Source: [Actinomadura] parvosata subsp. kistnae
GTDB taxonomy: Bacteria > Actinomycetota > Actinomycetes > Streptosporangiales > Streptosporangiaceae
DNA length: 64,000 bases
Assembly (NCBI RefSeq): GCF_900323885.1
Contig: NZ_OOHJ01000022.1
Span: 1,798,001 to 1,862,000 of the forward strand
Reading direction: 5' to 3'
Shown here: positions 18,355 to 26,463 of the stretch, piece by piece
Layout: every line of letters begins with the position of its first letter
How positions within the stretch are numbered: the stretch's first letter is position 1
Notes under the pieces: model-generated
Seen by the model: the letters and a program-made list of their open reading frames with translations, nothing else
Told to the model about the DNA's origin: nothing
The model's database searches: none
Program-made: the position numbers and the translations under genes

Positions 18355-19761
18355 TCAGGCTTCTGTGAAGCCGCGCGCCCGGCCGCCGGCCGACTCGCGG
18401 ACGGCGGCGGCCACCGCGGTGGCCACGTCGGGGTGGAAGACGCTCGGGATGATGTAGTTGGGGCCCAGCTCCTCGGGCGTCACGACGGCGGCCAGCGCGT
18501 TCGCGGCGGCCAGCAGCATCTCCTGCGTCACGCCGCTCGCCTGCGCGTCCAGCAGCCCCCGGAACACGCCCGGGAAGGCCAGCACGTTGTTGATCTGGTT
18601 GGGGTAGTCGGAGCGGCCCGTCGCGACCACGGCGGCGTGCTCGCGGGCGTCGTCGGGCGAGACCTCCGGCTCCGGGTTGGCCAGGGCGAACACCACCGCG
18701 TCGCGGGCCATCGTGGCGATGTCGTCGCCCGTCAGGATGCCCGGCGCCGAGACGCCCACGAACACGTCGGCGTCCTTGACGGCGCCGCGCAGGTCGCCGG
18801 AGTAACCCTCGGCGTTGGTGTGGTCGGCGATCCAGCGCAGCGACTCGTCGAGATCGTCGCGGCCCTTGTGGACGGCGCCGAGGTAGTCGCAGACGACGAC
18901 GTTGCGGGCGCCGGCGGCCAGCAGCAGCCGCAGCACGGCGTTGCCCGCCGCGCCCGCGCCCGCCATGGTGATCTTGACGGCCTCGATGTTCTTGTTGACG
19001 ACCCGCAGCGCGTTGGTGAGCGCGGCCAGCACGCAGATGGCGGTGCCGTGCTGGTCGTCGTGGAAGACCGGGATGTCGAGCAGCTCGCGCAGCCGCCGCT
19101 CCACCTCGAAGCAGCGCGGGGCGCCGATGTCCTCGAGGTTGATGCCGCCGAAGCCGGGCGCGATCACCTGCACGGTGCGGACGATCTCGTCGACGTCTTG
19201 GGTGTCGAGGCAGATCGGCCACGCGTCGATGCCGGCGAAGCGTTTGAACAGCGCCGCCTTGCCCTCCATGACCGGCAGCGCCGCCTCAGGCCCGATGTTG
19301 CCCAGCCCCAGCACGGCCGAGCCGTCGGTGACCACGGCCACCGTGTTGCGCTTGATGGTCAGGCGCCGCGCGTCTTCCTTGTTGCGGGCGATCGCCATCG
19401 ACACGCGCGCCACGCCCGGCGTGTAGGCCATGGACAGCTCGTCGCGGTTGCGCAGCGGCACCTTCGACTTCATCTCGATCTTGCCGCCGAGGTGCATGAG
19501 GAACGTGCGGTCGGACACCTTGTGGATGACGACGCCCTCGACGGCCTCGAGCTGGTCGACGATGGCCTGGGCGTGGTCGGTGTCACGGGCCGCGCAGGTG
19601 ACGTCGATGCGGAGCTTCTCGTGCCCCGCGTTGGTGACGTCGAGGGCGGTCACGACGCCCCCGGCCGACTCTACGGCGTGGGTGAGCTGGCTGACGGCCT
19701 TGCCGCCGGCCGGCACCTCGAGACGCACGGTGATGGAGTACGACACACTCGGGACGGTCGC
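18355..19761 (-). CDS. NAD(P)-dependent malic enzyme with N-terminal ACT domain
   Basis: Oxidatively decarboxylates malate to pyruvate. About 468 residues: an ACT regulatory domain at 5-80 (SVSYSITVRLEVPAGG), the malic N-terminal domain (AYTPGVARVSMAIA, VTDGSAVLGLGNIGPEA), and a Rossmann NAD domain (TMAGAGAAGNAVLRLLL). The metal site residues in LEDIGAPRCFEVE and FHDDQHGTA are present. GTG at 19761 is preferred because GAAGGAG lies 7 bases upstream and MATVPSVSYSIT is the usual N-terminus; an ATG at 19803 has no ribosome site. The ACT domain suggests amino-acid or small-ligand control. Confidence 0.92.
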   Translation of the reverse strand, partial: ATVPSVSYSITVRLEVPAGGKAVSQLTHAVESAGGVVTALDVTNAGHEKLRIDVTCAARDTDHAQAIVDQLEAVEGVVIHKVSDRTFLMHLGGKIEMKSKVPLRNRDELSMAYTPGVARVSMAIARNKEDARRLTIKRNTVAVVTDGSAVLGLGNIGPEAALPVMEGKAALFKRFAGIDAWPICLDTQDVDEIVRTVQVIAPGFGGINLEDIGAPRCFEVERRLRELLDIPVFHDDQHGTAICVLAALTNALRVVNKNIEAVKITMAGAGAAGNAVLRLLLAAGARNVVVCDYLGAVHKGRDDLDESLRWIADHTNAEGYSGDLRGAVKDADVFVGVSAPGILTGDDIATMARDAVVFALANPEPEVSPDDAREHAAVVATGRSDYPNQINNVLAFPGVFRGLLDAQASGVTQEMLLAAANALAAVVTPEELGPNYIIPSVFHPDVATAVAAAVRESAGGRARGFTEA

Positions 19762-19841
19762 CACGTCAATCGCTCCTTCGGGACTGACCAAGAATGCATC
19801 CATGTTAGGGGCAGTTGACTGTGGCCTGACTCGGCGCTCGG

Positions 19842-20471
19842 TCAATCGAGCGCCTCGGCCGCCGTGACGATCAGCTCGACACACGTCGTCACCGGGATCG
19901 TGGTGCTGTCGAGAACCAGGTGGTACAGGCACGGATCGGCGGGGTCGGCACGGTAGAAGTGCCGCACGTAGGCGGTGCGGGCGCGGTCGTTGTCCTCGAT
20001 GACGCGGCGGGCCTCGCGCTCGCTCAGCTCTCCGAACGTGGCCGTCTGGCGGACGCGGCGCGCGAGCGGGGCGTCGAGCCTGACGTGCAGCGCACCCGGA
20101 TGGTCGGCCAGCACCAGCGCGCCGGCCCGGCCCAGGAACACGCCGCCCTGGCCGCGGGCCGTCTCCTTCAGCATGCGCTCGGTGCGCCGGACGAACTCCT
20201 CGGGCGCCAGCGGCATCGCCCCCGGCACGTACATGTCGACGCCGCCGAACGTGACCGTCGGCAGCCGCACCGCCCCCGCGAACAGCCGGCCCAGGCCGTG
20301 CTCGGCCCGGTCGTCGTGGGCCAGCGCCTCCTCCAGCGGGCAGCCCAGCTCCTCCGCCACGGCGCTGGGGACGGCCCGGTCGACGAAGGGCACGCCGAGC
20401 CGCTCGGCGACGGCCGGGCCGATCTGGCTGCCGGCCGTGCCGTATGTCGCCGATATCGTGACGACCCGCAT
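19842..20471 (-). CDS. cytidylate kinase-like protein
   Basis: A 209-residue P-loop-type kinase of the cytidylate-kinase-like family (AAA_33-like). It opens with VTISATYGTAGSQIGPAVAERLG, a P-loop variant in which the usual GxGKS is replaced by GTAGSQ. A lid-like region (LDAPLARRVRQ) and a final C-terminal helix follow. Family members are not shown to be true CMP kinases, and the substrate is unknown. It is separated from the co-chaperone gene by 9 bp, so the two are probably co-transcribed. Confidence 0.8.
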   Translation of the reverse strand: MRVVTISATYGTAGSQIGPAVAERLGVPFVDRAVPSAVAEELGCPLEEALAHDDRAEHGLGRLFAGAVRLPTVTFGGVDMYVPGAMPLAPEEFVRRTERMLKETARGQGGVFLGRAGALVLADHPGALHVRLDAPLARRVRQTATFGELSEREARRVIEDNDRARTAYVRHFYRADPADPCLYHLVLDSTTIPVTTCVELIVTAAEALD

Positions 20472-20480
20472 GGCTCCAGG

Positions 20481-21422
20481 TTAGAACAGAGCGCTCGCCA
20501 ACGCTCTGCGCGCTTTGGCCAAAGATGGGTCTTCTGCCGGCAATGCTTCGAAAAGCCCGAGCAGGTGCCGCCTGGCCCGGTCGCGCTCGTCGCCGGAGGT
20601 GCGCTTGACCACCGCGATGACCCGCGCGAACGCCTCGTCGACCGAGCCGGACAGCATCTCCAGGTCGGCGGCGAGCAGCTGCGCCTCGATGTCGGACGGG
20701 TCTTGCGCGCGCCGCTGCACCTCGGCCGGGTCGGCCTCGGACGTGCGCTTGATCAGGTTGACCCCGGCGAGGCCCATCTTGGCGTCCTCGTTGCCCGGCG
20801 CGCGGGCCAGCAGGCGCTGGTAGGCCGCGATCGCCGCGTCGAAGTCGCCCTGGTCGATCGCCTGCTCGGCCGCCACCAGGTCGGGGTCGAGAGGCGGCCC
20901 CGCGGGCGCCTCCTGCCCCTCTTCGCCGGCGGCGGGGGGCCGGGCGCCCGGATTGGCCTGGTAGAACTGCTCGACCGCGCCCATCAGCTCGTCGAGCCAG
21001 CGGCGCACCTCCTGCTCGGGCAGCACCTGCTGGAAGCCGGTGACGGCCTGCCCCTGGAAGATCGCCAGCACCGTCGGCACCGCCTGCACGCGCAGCGCCT
21101 GCGCGATCTGCGGGCTGGCGTCGACGTTGACCTTCGCCAGCACGACCCTGCCGCCGAGGTCGCCGACGACCTTCTCCAGCACCGGGCTGAGCTGGGCGCT
21201 GCCCGGCGCCCTGGGCGACCAGAGGTCGAGCACGACGGGCACCGTCATGGACCGGTCGATGACGTCGGTCGTGAACGTCTCCTCGGTCACGTCGACGACC
21301 GAGGCCGACGAGGCCGCCTGGGGACCTGCCGCCTCCCGCCGGGCCTGCGCCTCCAGAGCCTGCTTACGCGCGCCCAGGTCCACCGCTCCGTAGAGGGACC
21401 CGGGCCTAGAGAAGTCCGCCAT
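20481..21422 (-). CDS. co-chaperone YbbN/CnoX-like: thioredoxin fold plus TPR, no redox cysteines
   Basis: A 313-residue cytoplasmic protein. An N-terminal thioredoxin domain (about 40-145, VVDVTEETF through LPEQEVRRWLDEL) has WSPRAPG where the CxxC motif should be, so it cannot act as a disulfide reductase. The C-terminal half carries TPR-like helices (AEQAIDQGDFDAAIAAYQRLL). This is the CnoX/YbbN architecture, which holds client proteins for chaperones. The ATG at 21422 overlaps the 3' end of the MarR gene by 17 bp, suggesting coupled translation. Confidence 0.88.
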   Translation of the reverse strand: MADFSRPGSLYGAVDLGARKQALEAQARREAAGPQAASSASVVDVTEETFTTDVIDRSMTVPVVLDLWSPRAPGSAQLSPVLEKVVGDLGGRVVLAKVNVDASPQIAQALRVQAVPTVLAIFQGQAVTGFQQVLPEQEVRRWLDELMGAVEQFYQANPGARPPAAGEEGQEAPAGPPLDPDLVAAEQAIDQGDFDAAIAAYQRLLARAPGNEDAKMGLAGVNLIKRTSEADPAEVQRRAQDPSDIEAQLLAADLEMLSGSVDEAFARVIAVVKRTSGDERDRARRHLLGLFEALPAEDPSLAKARRALASALF

Positions 21423-21957
21423 GCCCTTCATCTTGCCGCATGGACGGGGCCGCGAAGTCACCCGCCGCCACCCTGAGGGTGCGCAGCTGGTCGAACATGC
21501 GGTGGAGTTCGTCCTCGGCGTACATCGTCAGGCCGAACTCGGCGGCCATCAGGTCGGCGGTGGCCCGGCGCACGACGTCGCGGCCCGCCTCGGTGATCTC
21601 CGCCAGCACGCCGCGGCCGTCGCGCGGATTGGGCAGCCGCCGGACGAACCCGGACTTCTCCAGCCTGTCCACCGTGTTCGTGACGCTCGTGGGATGAACC
21701 ATGAGACGCTCCCCGATCTTGGACAGCGGCAGCGCCCCGGTCTTGCTGAAGGTCAACAGGACCAAACCCTCGTACCTGGCGAAGGTCAAGTCGTATGGCT
21801 TCAGGAGCGAGTCAAGTTGCGACAGCAGGATCTGGTGCGCTCTCATGATCGAGGTAACGGCTGCCATGGCGGCGGAAGGCCCGAAGTGGGAGCGCCAGCT
21901 CTCCGCGGCGCGGTCGATCGGGTCGAACGGCAGGTTGAGCGGCTTCGGCTGCGACAC
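21406..21957 (-). CDS. MarR-family transcriptional regulator
   Basis: A 183-residue winged-helix regulator. The DNA-binding core is at about 60-125: ARYEGLVLLTFSKTGALPLSKIGERL, then the recognition helix HPTSVTNTVDRLEKSGFV and the wing RRLPNPRDGRGVLAEIT. The N-terminal extension (about 40 residues) is longer than in MarR itself. Its 3' end overlaps the co-chaperone start. The divergent spacer towards the membrane protein gene is 228 bp. Confidence 0.88.
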   Translation of the reverse strand: MSQPKPLNLPFDPIDRAAESWRSHFGPSAAMAAVTSIMRAHQILLSQLDSLLKPYDLTFARYEGLVLLTFSKTGALPLSKIGERLMVHPTSVTNTVDRLEKSGFVRRLPNPRDGRGVLAEITEAGRDVVRRATADLMAAEFGLTMYAEDELHRMFDQLRTLRVAAGDFAAPSMRQDEGHGGLL

Positions 21958-22100
21958 AGCGCTACGGTAGCGCGCCGCTCGTCCCGGTTCGTCTGGTCAC
22001 TCTCAGCGACAGGCTTCTTTGCTTGACCAAGAATCCGGACATCAATCATCACGCTCAGTTATGGTTCTCCTACGTATGGTGACGCGGATGCCAAGTCCAG

Positions 22101-22118
22101 CGGCCGTGGGGACGGCCG
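22101..22118 (+). other. leader hairpin upstream of multi-pass membrane protein
   Basis: CGGCCGT-GGGG-ACGGCCG, 7-bp perfect arms with a 4-base loop, 68 bp before the GTG start. A transcript leader hairpin is plausible; no known riboswitch pattern was recognised. Confidence 0.3.
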
Positions 22119-22185
22119 GGACCACGCATGATCCGCCTCGCCAAGGGGCACGGGGGATGCTTGATGAACTTCAACGGGGAAAAGG

Positions 22186-23980
22186 GTGCGTGAGCACGCG
22201 GGCGTTTCACGAGAGGAGCTGAAGCACAGCGCGGCCGTCACGGTTGCCGTGCTGCTGGCTGTCGGCCTGTTCGCGGCGTGGAACGTCCTGATTCCAGGCG
22301 TGGACGCGTGGGAGAACATCGTGGCCGCGGTCATCGGCTCGCTCCGGCTGACCGGGCCGGTGGCGGCGGCCTTCGCCGCCTGGGTGGCGCTGCGCAAACG
22401 CCGGGCGTTGCGCGGGCGCTCCCTGACGACGTGGCGGGCGCTCAAGGCGCCGCTGGCGATCGTCATGGTGGTGGTCGGCTCGTTCGGGGCCACGGTGCTG
22501 GTGCTCGCCGTCAAGACGGTGCTCACCGACCAGGCCGGCCGGCTGAGCCTGACCGGGCTGACCATGGGCATGGCGGGGCTGGCGCTGTACTCGGTGATCG
22601 GCTGGGTGGCCGGCTGGGTGCTGCCGCGCCCGTTCACCCCGCCGCTGGCCGGCCTGGCCTGCTACGGGCTGTTCTCGTGGCTGGCCGACGACCGCGGCTG
22701 GGCCGACAAGCTCGCGCCCGGCACCGGCGAGCCGTACGACCTGTTCCAGGGCCTGAACGGGGCCCCGTTCTTCGACCAGACGATCTGGCTGCTCGGCATC
22801 ACGGCGGCGCTGCTGCTCGGCTGGGCGGCGCTGGTCACCAGGCAGGCCCTGGTGCTGGCGTGCGCGCTGCTGTCGGTGCTGGCCGCCGGCATGGGCGTGT
22901 CGCGGGTCCTGGCCCAGCCGAAGCCGGCCGCGGCCGTGGACATCGCCTACGCCTGCCAGGAGTGGCCGATCACGGTGTGCGTGCACCCGGGCATGCGGGC
23001 GGGGCTGACCGAGCTGGGGGCCGCGTTCACGCAGATCGCCTCGCGGCTCGCGGGCACTCCCGCCGCGTTCACGCGCGTGGAGCAGCGCCCGCTGGACGAC
23101 CCGCTCAAGCCGTCGAACGGCCTGGCGCCGGTGCACGTGCCCGACCTGTCCGCGGGGTTCGCGGAGGAGGCCGCCCACGAGTACATCGAGGCGCTGGCCC
23201 CCGGTGCGCGAGCGCCGTCGCGGAGGGCTACCGGCAGATCGTCGTCGCCTGGCTGCGCGGCGAGCCGCTGCCCGGCACGCCGCTGCCCGAGCACCACTAC
23301 GCGACGGCGGCGTTCTCCTCGTGGAGCGAGCACCAGCGCAGGGAGTGGCTGCGCATGTTCTACAGCGACTTCCAGGGCTGCCGGCTGTCGAGCACGCACT
23401 TCGGCGGCGGCCCGTCGCACGCGCAGCTCCCGCCGTCGGCCCGGCCGACCCCCGAGACCAGCCACGCCTACCCGGTGTACCCGGGGCCCGCCGGCAGCGT
23501 GCCGGCCACCTCCACGCCCGGCGGCTCGGCGCCGGGGAACTCGGCGCCGGGCATGCCGGGCGCCGGCTCCGCGCCCGGCGAGCCGCGCGGCGACTGGACG
23601 CAGGAGGCTCCTCCCGCCGACCGGTGGACGCCCGACACGGCGGGTGTGAGCTGGCCGGTGTTCGACACGGGGCAGCCGCAGACGCCCGCGCAGGCCCAGG
23701 TGCCCGTGGAGGCCCCCGCTCCCGCTCAGGCCCAGGCTCCCACGCAGGCCGAGCCTCCCGCGGAGGCCCGGATCCCGCCCGGGCAGCGGCGCAGGGGCCC
23801 GCGCGGGTGCAGAACGCCGCGCGGGCGCGGGGTCTCGGCAGGTCGCCGGCCCCCGCGCAGCTCCCCGCCGCCCACCGGCCCGTCCTCCCGCAGCGGCACC
23901 GGCACCAGCGCGCGGAGCAGGGCCCGCCGGAGAACGCTCACGGACTGGTGGCGAAGATGTCACCAAAGAGCTGGCACTGA
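22186..23980 (+). pseudogene. multi-pass membrane protein with proline-rich tail, two apparent frameshifts
   Basis: Only a family resemblance is visible: six or so membrane helices (residues about 15-245) and an outer segment with CQEWPITVCVHPGMRAGL, a type seen in actinobacterial ABC-2-like permease partners. Reading is in one frame to about 23206, in a second from CASAVAEGYRQIVVAW to about 23775, and in a third to the stop at 23980 (PKSWH). Each change equals one lost base in a G/C run (near 23203-23207 and 23770-23785). With both restored, the product is about 598 residues with a long Pro/Ala/Gln-rich tail. The GTG start has GGGGA 5 bases before it. Confidence 0.7.
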
Positions 23981-24008
23981 TGATCGCCCAGCGGGTAGTC
24001 ATGCTCGC

Positions 24009-24680
24009 ATGACGACTTCGCGAACGGCGTCGCCCGAGGTGACCTCCGGGCGGCGCCGCCGGTGGCGATATCTCGCAGGCTTACTGGTGCTGGTGGTCCT
24101 GCTCGTCGTGGGCGGCCGGCTCGTCTGGTCCTGGGTCGACCCGCTCGGCGAGCGGAGCATCGACCGCAGCCAGCCGGTGCTGCTGCAGTCCATCAAGGAC
24201 CTGAGCCGGTTCGAGGCGGCGACGGGCAGCTTCCAGGTGGTCGTGGACCTGGAGAAGGACGCCAACTTCCTGCCCGACGCGATCAAGGGCACGCGCACGC
24301 TGTTCGTCGGGGCGGGCGGGGTGGACGCCTACGTCGACTTCTCGGGCGTGGCGGCGGGCGCCGTGACCGTCTCCGAGGACCGCACGCAGGCGACCGTACG
24401 GGTGCCACGCGCCCAGCTGGAGAAGCCGAACATCGACAACAGCCGCTCGTACGTCTTCGCCCAGCAGCGCGGCCTGTTCGACCGGGTGAGCGACTTCCTG
24501 TCGGGCTCCCCCACCGACCAGCGGGAGCTCTACCTCCTGGCCGAGAAGAAGATCAGCGAGGCGGCCGTGGCCAGTGACCTGCGCGCCAGGGCCGACGCCA
24601 ACACCAAGGCCATGCTGTCCGGCCTGCTCAAGTCGCTCGGCTTCACGAAGGTCACGGTGAAGTTCACCGACGAGCCCTAA
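24009..24680 (+). CDS. DUF4230 family membrane-anchored protein
   Basis: A 223-residue protein with one N-terminal membrane helix (about 23-43, YLAGLLVLVVLLVVGGRLVW) and an exported DUF4230 domain (about 55-215). Characteristic stretches are LLQSIKDLSRFEAATGSFQVV and the LFVGAGGVDAYVDF block, with a C-terminal VTVKFTDEP. Function is unknown in the family. It starts 28 bp after the preceding membrane gene and is probably in the same transcript. Confidence 0.85.
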   Translation: MTTSRTASPEVTSGRRRRWRYLAGLLVLVVLLVVGGRLVWSWVDPLGERSIDRSQPVLLQSIKDLSRFEAATGSFQVVVDLEKDANFLPDAIKGTRTLFVGAGGVDAYVDFSGVAAGAVTVSEDRTQATVRVPRAQLEKPNIDNSRSYVFAQQRGLFDRVSDFLSGSPTDQRELYLLAEKKISEAAVASDLRARADANTKAMLSGLLKSLGFTKVTVKFTDEP

Positions 24681-24833
24681 GCATCCTCACCTGCGCCTTA
24701 GATGTCCGGTGCGGCTCCCTAAGTACCTCCCTATCTGCGCTTATGCCGAGAGATAAGGCATCCGCCCGATGTGAGGGAGGGGGCCTTAGGACGAACCTTG
24801 AGAGTGCAGGGAACGACACAAGGGAGCAGTCGG

Positions 24834-24986
24834 ATGAACGCCGAACTCGAATACTCGGTCATGCAGTACCACGCGGCCGAGCTGCGCCAGGCCGCCGCCG
24901 AACAGCGGCGCGTACGTGAGGCGAGCAAGGCGCGGCCGGCCGAGCGCCGTCACCGCTCGGTCTTCGCCCGCTTCCTCGTCTCATGA
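24834..24986 (+). CDS. small basic protein
   Basis: A 50-residue protein (MNAELEYSVMQY...) with a single amphipathic helix rich in Ala, Gln, Glu and Arg, and a basic C-terminus ending RFLVS. GGGAG lies upstream of the ATG. I do not recognise a family. It is followed by a strong terminator 12 bp after the stop, which supports it being a real transcription unit. Confidence 0.5.
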   Translation: MNAELEYSVMQYHAAELRQAAAEQRRVREASKARPAERRHRSVFARFLVS

Positions 24987-24998
24987 CCGCCCACAAGC

Positions 24999-25030
24999 AG
25001 CCCGGCCGCATCCTCCCTCGCGGCCGGGCT
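24999..25030 (+). terminator. terminator of the small basic protein gene
   Basis: Perfect 11-bp arms AGCCCGGCCGC / GCGGCCGGGCT with a 10-base loop, starting 13 bp after the stop codon. Confidence 0.7.
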
Positions 25031-25103
25031 GAAACGCCCCCTTAGGGGCTTGAGGTGCCCCCGGCCCGAATTCCTGGTCGAGCCGGCGGCGCGACGCCAC
25101 GAG

Positions 25104-25134
25104 GCCCCGGTCCCCTTCCTGGTCGGACCGGGGC
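25104..25134 (-). terminator. terminator of the terpene cyclase gene
   Basis: Perfect 10-bp arms GCCCCGGTCC / GGACCGGGGC with an 11-base loop, 65 bp past the cyclase stop on the minus strand. The two hairpins in this 212-bp convergent spacer probably insulate both genes. Confidence 0.6.
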
Positions 25135-25198
25135 TTCGCGCATGCCCACCCCCGGAACCGGACGCGTCCCGGCCAGGATCCGCGTATCGGCCACCGAC

Positions 25199-26305
25199 TC
25201 AAAGGGGCTGGCGTTGCATGCCTTGATCGCTGGGCGCGGGCGCCGCGCTGGAGTGCCAGGCCGGCGCCTCGATCCGCCAGACCGGGGCGGGCACGGCATC
25301 GGGGTCGAGGTAGCGGCTGGAGCGCCGGTGCCAGGCGCACGCCCCCGCCTGCCAGTCCCGCAGCCCCTGGACGTACCGGACCAGCCTGCCGCGCTCCTCC
25401 GGATCCAGCCCGCTCCCCTCCACCAGCGCCGGCAGCCCGCTCGCCGCCGCCGCCTCGAACTGCCGCAGCCGGGACGTGCGCAGCTCGTTCACCCGGTCGG
25501 CGGCCTCCTGCGCCCCGCACCCGAGGAAGCGCCGCACCACCAGCACCCCGTTGTCGTGCGCCCCCTCGCCGCCGACCTCCCGCCGGTAGGAGTACAGGTC
25601 GTTGAGCAGGTGCACCCCGTCGGCGAACGTGTCGCGCAGCACCCTGACCGCCCGCGTGCCGCCGACGTCAGCGGGCAGCTCGGCGCCGCCGACGCGCTCG
25701 GCCAGGTCCGCCGCCCAGGACGCGCCCCCTGAGGCCCGGCGCAGGCCGATGAGCTCGATGGGCGTGGGGACGCGCCCGTCCCGGACGTTCTCCAGCTCTC
25801 GCAGCCGCCCCCGCATGAGCTCCCGCGTGCGTGCGGCGAACCTGCTCCGCCACCCCGGCGAGGACCGCGCGCAGGTGCGGGACCAGAGGTCTGCGAGCGC
25901 GCGCTCGGCCGCGTTCGACGGGCGCGGCGTGCGAGAGGAGCCGGATGACGGGGTGAACAGGCTCAGCCGGTGCAGGTACGCCCGCGCCTTGCGATACGCG
26001 CGCGGCCCTCTGAACGCCTGCGCGAAGTGGTCGTCGAACCAGTACGCCCACACGTACCAGTCGGAGGCCAGCTCCAGCTCCTGCGGGGCGGCGTCCGGAT
26101 GCCCGTACGCCGCCAGCAGCGGGATCGCCATCGCCCCGAACCACGCCTCGTCCCAGACCCCCTGCCCGAGCAGGCCCATCTCCCGGGCCCAGGACGTGGA
26201 GTGCGCGTGCGCCGCGTCGGCGTGCGGGCTCAGGCGGGCCGCACCGGGCTGGTAAGGGACGGGGAGCACGAACGCCGCGTGGGCGGTGCCGGGGACAGGG
26301 GGCAT
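25199..26305 (-). CDS. class I terpene cyclase, geosmin/germacradienol synthase-like
   Basis: A 368-residue single-domain sesquiterpene-type cyclase. The aspartate-rich motif is DDHF at 91-94 in DWYVWAYWFDDHFAQAF, and the NSE triad is N235, S239, E243 in NDLYSYRREV. An Arg-Tyr pair near the C-terminus (SSRYL) completes the metal/diphosphate site. The flanking sequence (ARLSPHADAAHAHSTSWAREMG, NGVLVV) is closest to the N-terminal half of geosmin synthase, but the second domain is missing, so germacradienol-like or another sesquiterpene is more likely than geosmin. No prenyl transferase or P450 lies adjacent. Confidence 0.85.
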   Translation of the reverse strand: MPPVPGTAHAAFVLPVPYQPGAARLSPHADAAHAHSTSWAREMGLLGQGVWDEAWFGAMAIPLLAAYGHPDAAPQELELASDWYVWAYWFDDHFAQAFRGPRAYRKARAYLHRLSLFTPSSGSSRTPRPSNAAERALADLWSRTCARSSPGWRSRFAARTRELMRGRLRELENVRDGRVPTPIELIGLRRASGGASWAADLAERVGGAELPADVGGTRAVRVLRDTFADGVHLLNDLYSYRREVGGEGAHDNGVLVVRRFLGCGAQEAADRVNELRTSRLRQFEAAAASGLPALVEGSGLDPEERGRLVRYVQGLRDWQAGACAWHRRSSRYLDPDAVPAPVWRIEAPAWHSSAAPAPSDQGMQRQPL

Positions 26306-26463
26306 GCGGGGGACCCTCCGCTCGGGCAGGTGCTTTCGGCGAGAACGGAGACCTCTGGAAGGGACCGCGAGGCTGGAGGAGGGAACGCTCTTCCTGCGAC
26401 ACTTGCGCTTTTTCTGGCTACTGTGACTCCATTATGCACACGAACAGTAACGGAGTGTAACTT

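Noticed and set aside
25199..26305. Complete geosmin synthase
   Set aside because: Only one cyclase domain (368 residues) is present; geosmin synthase has two.
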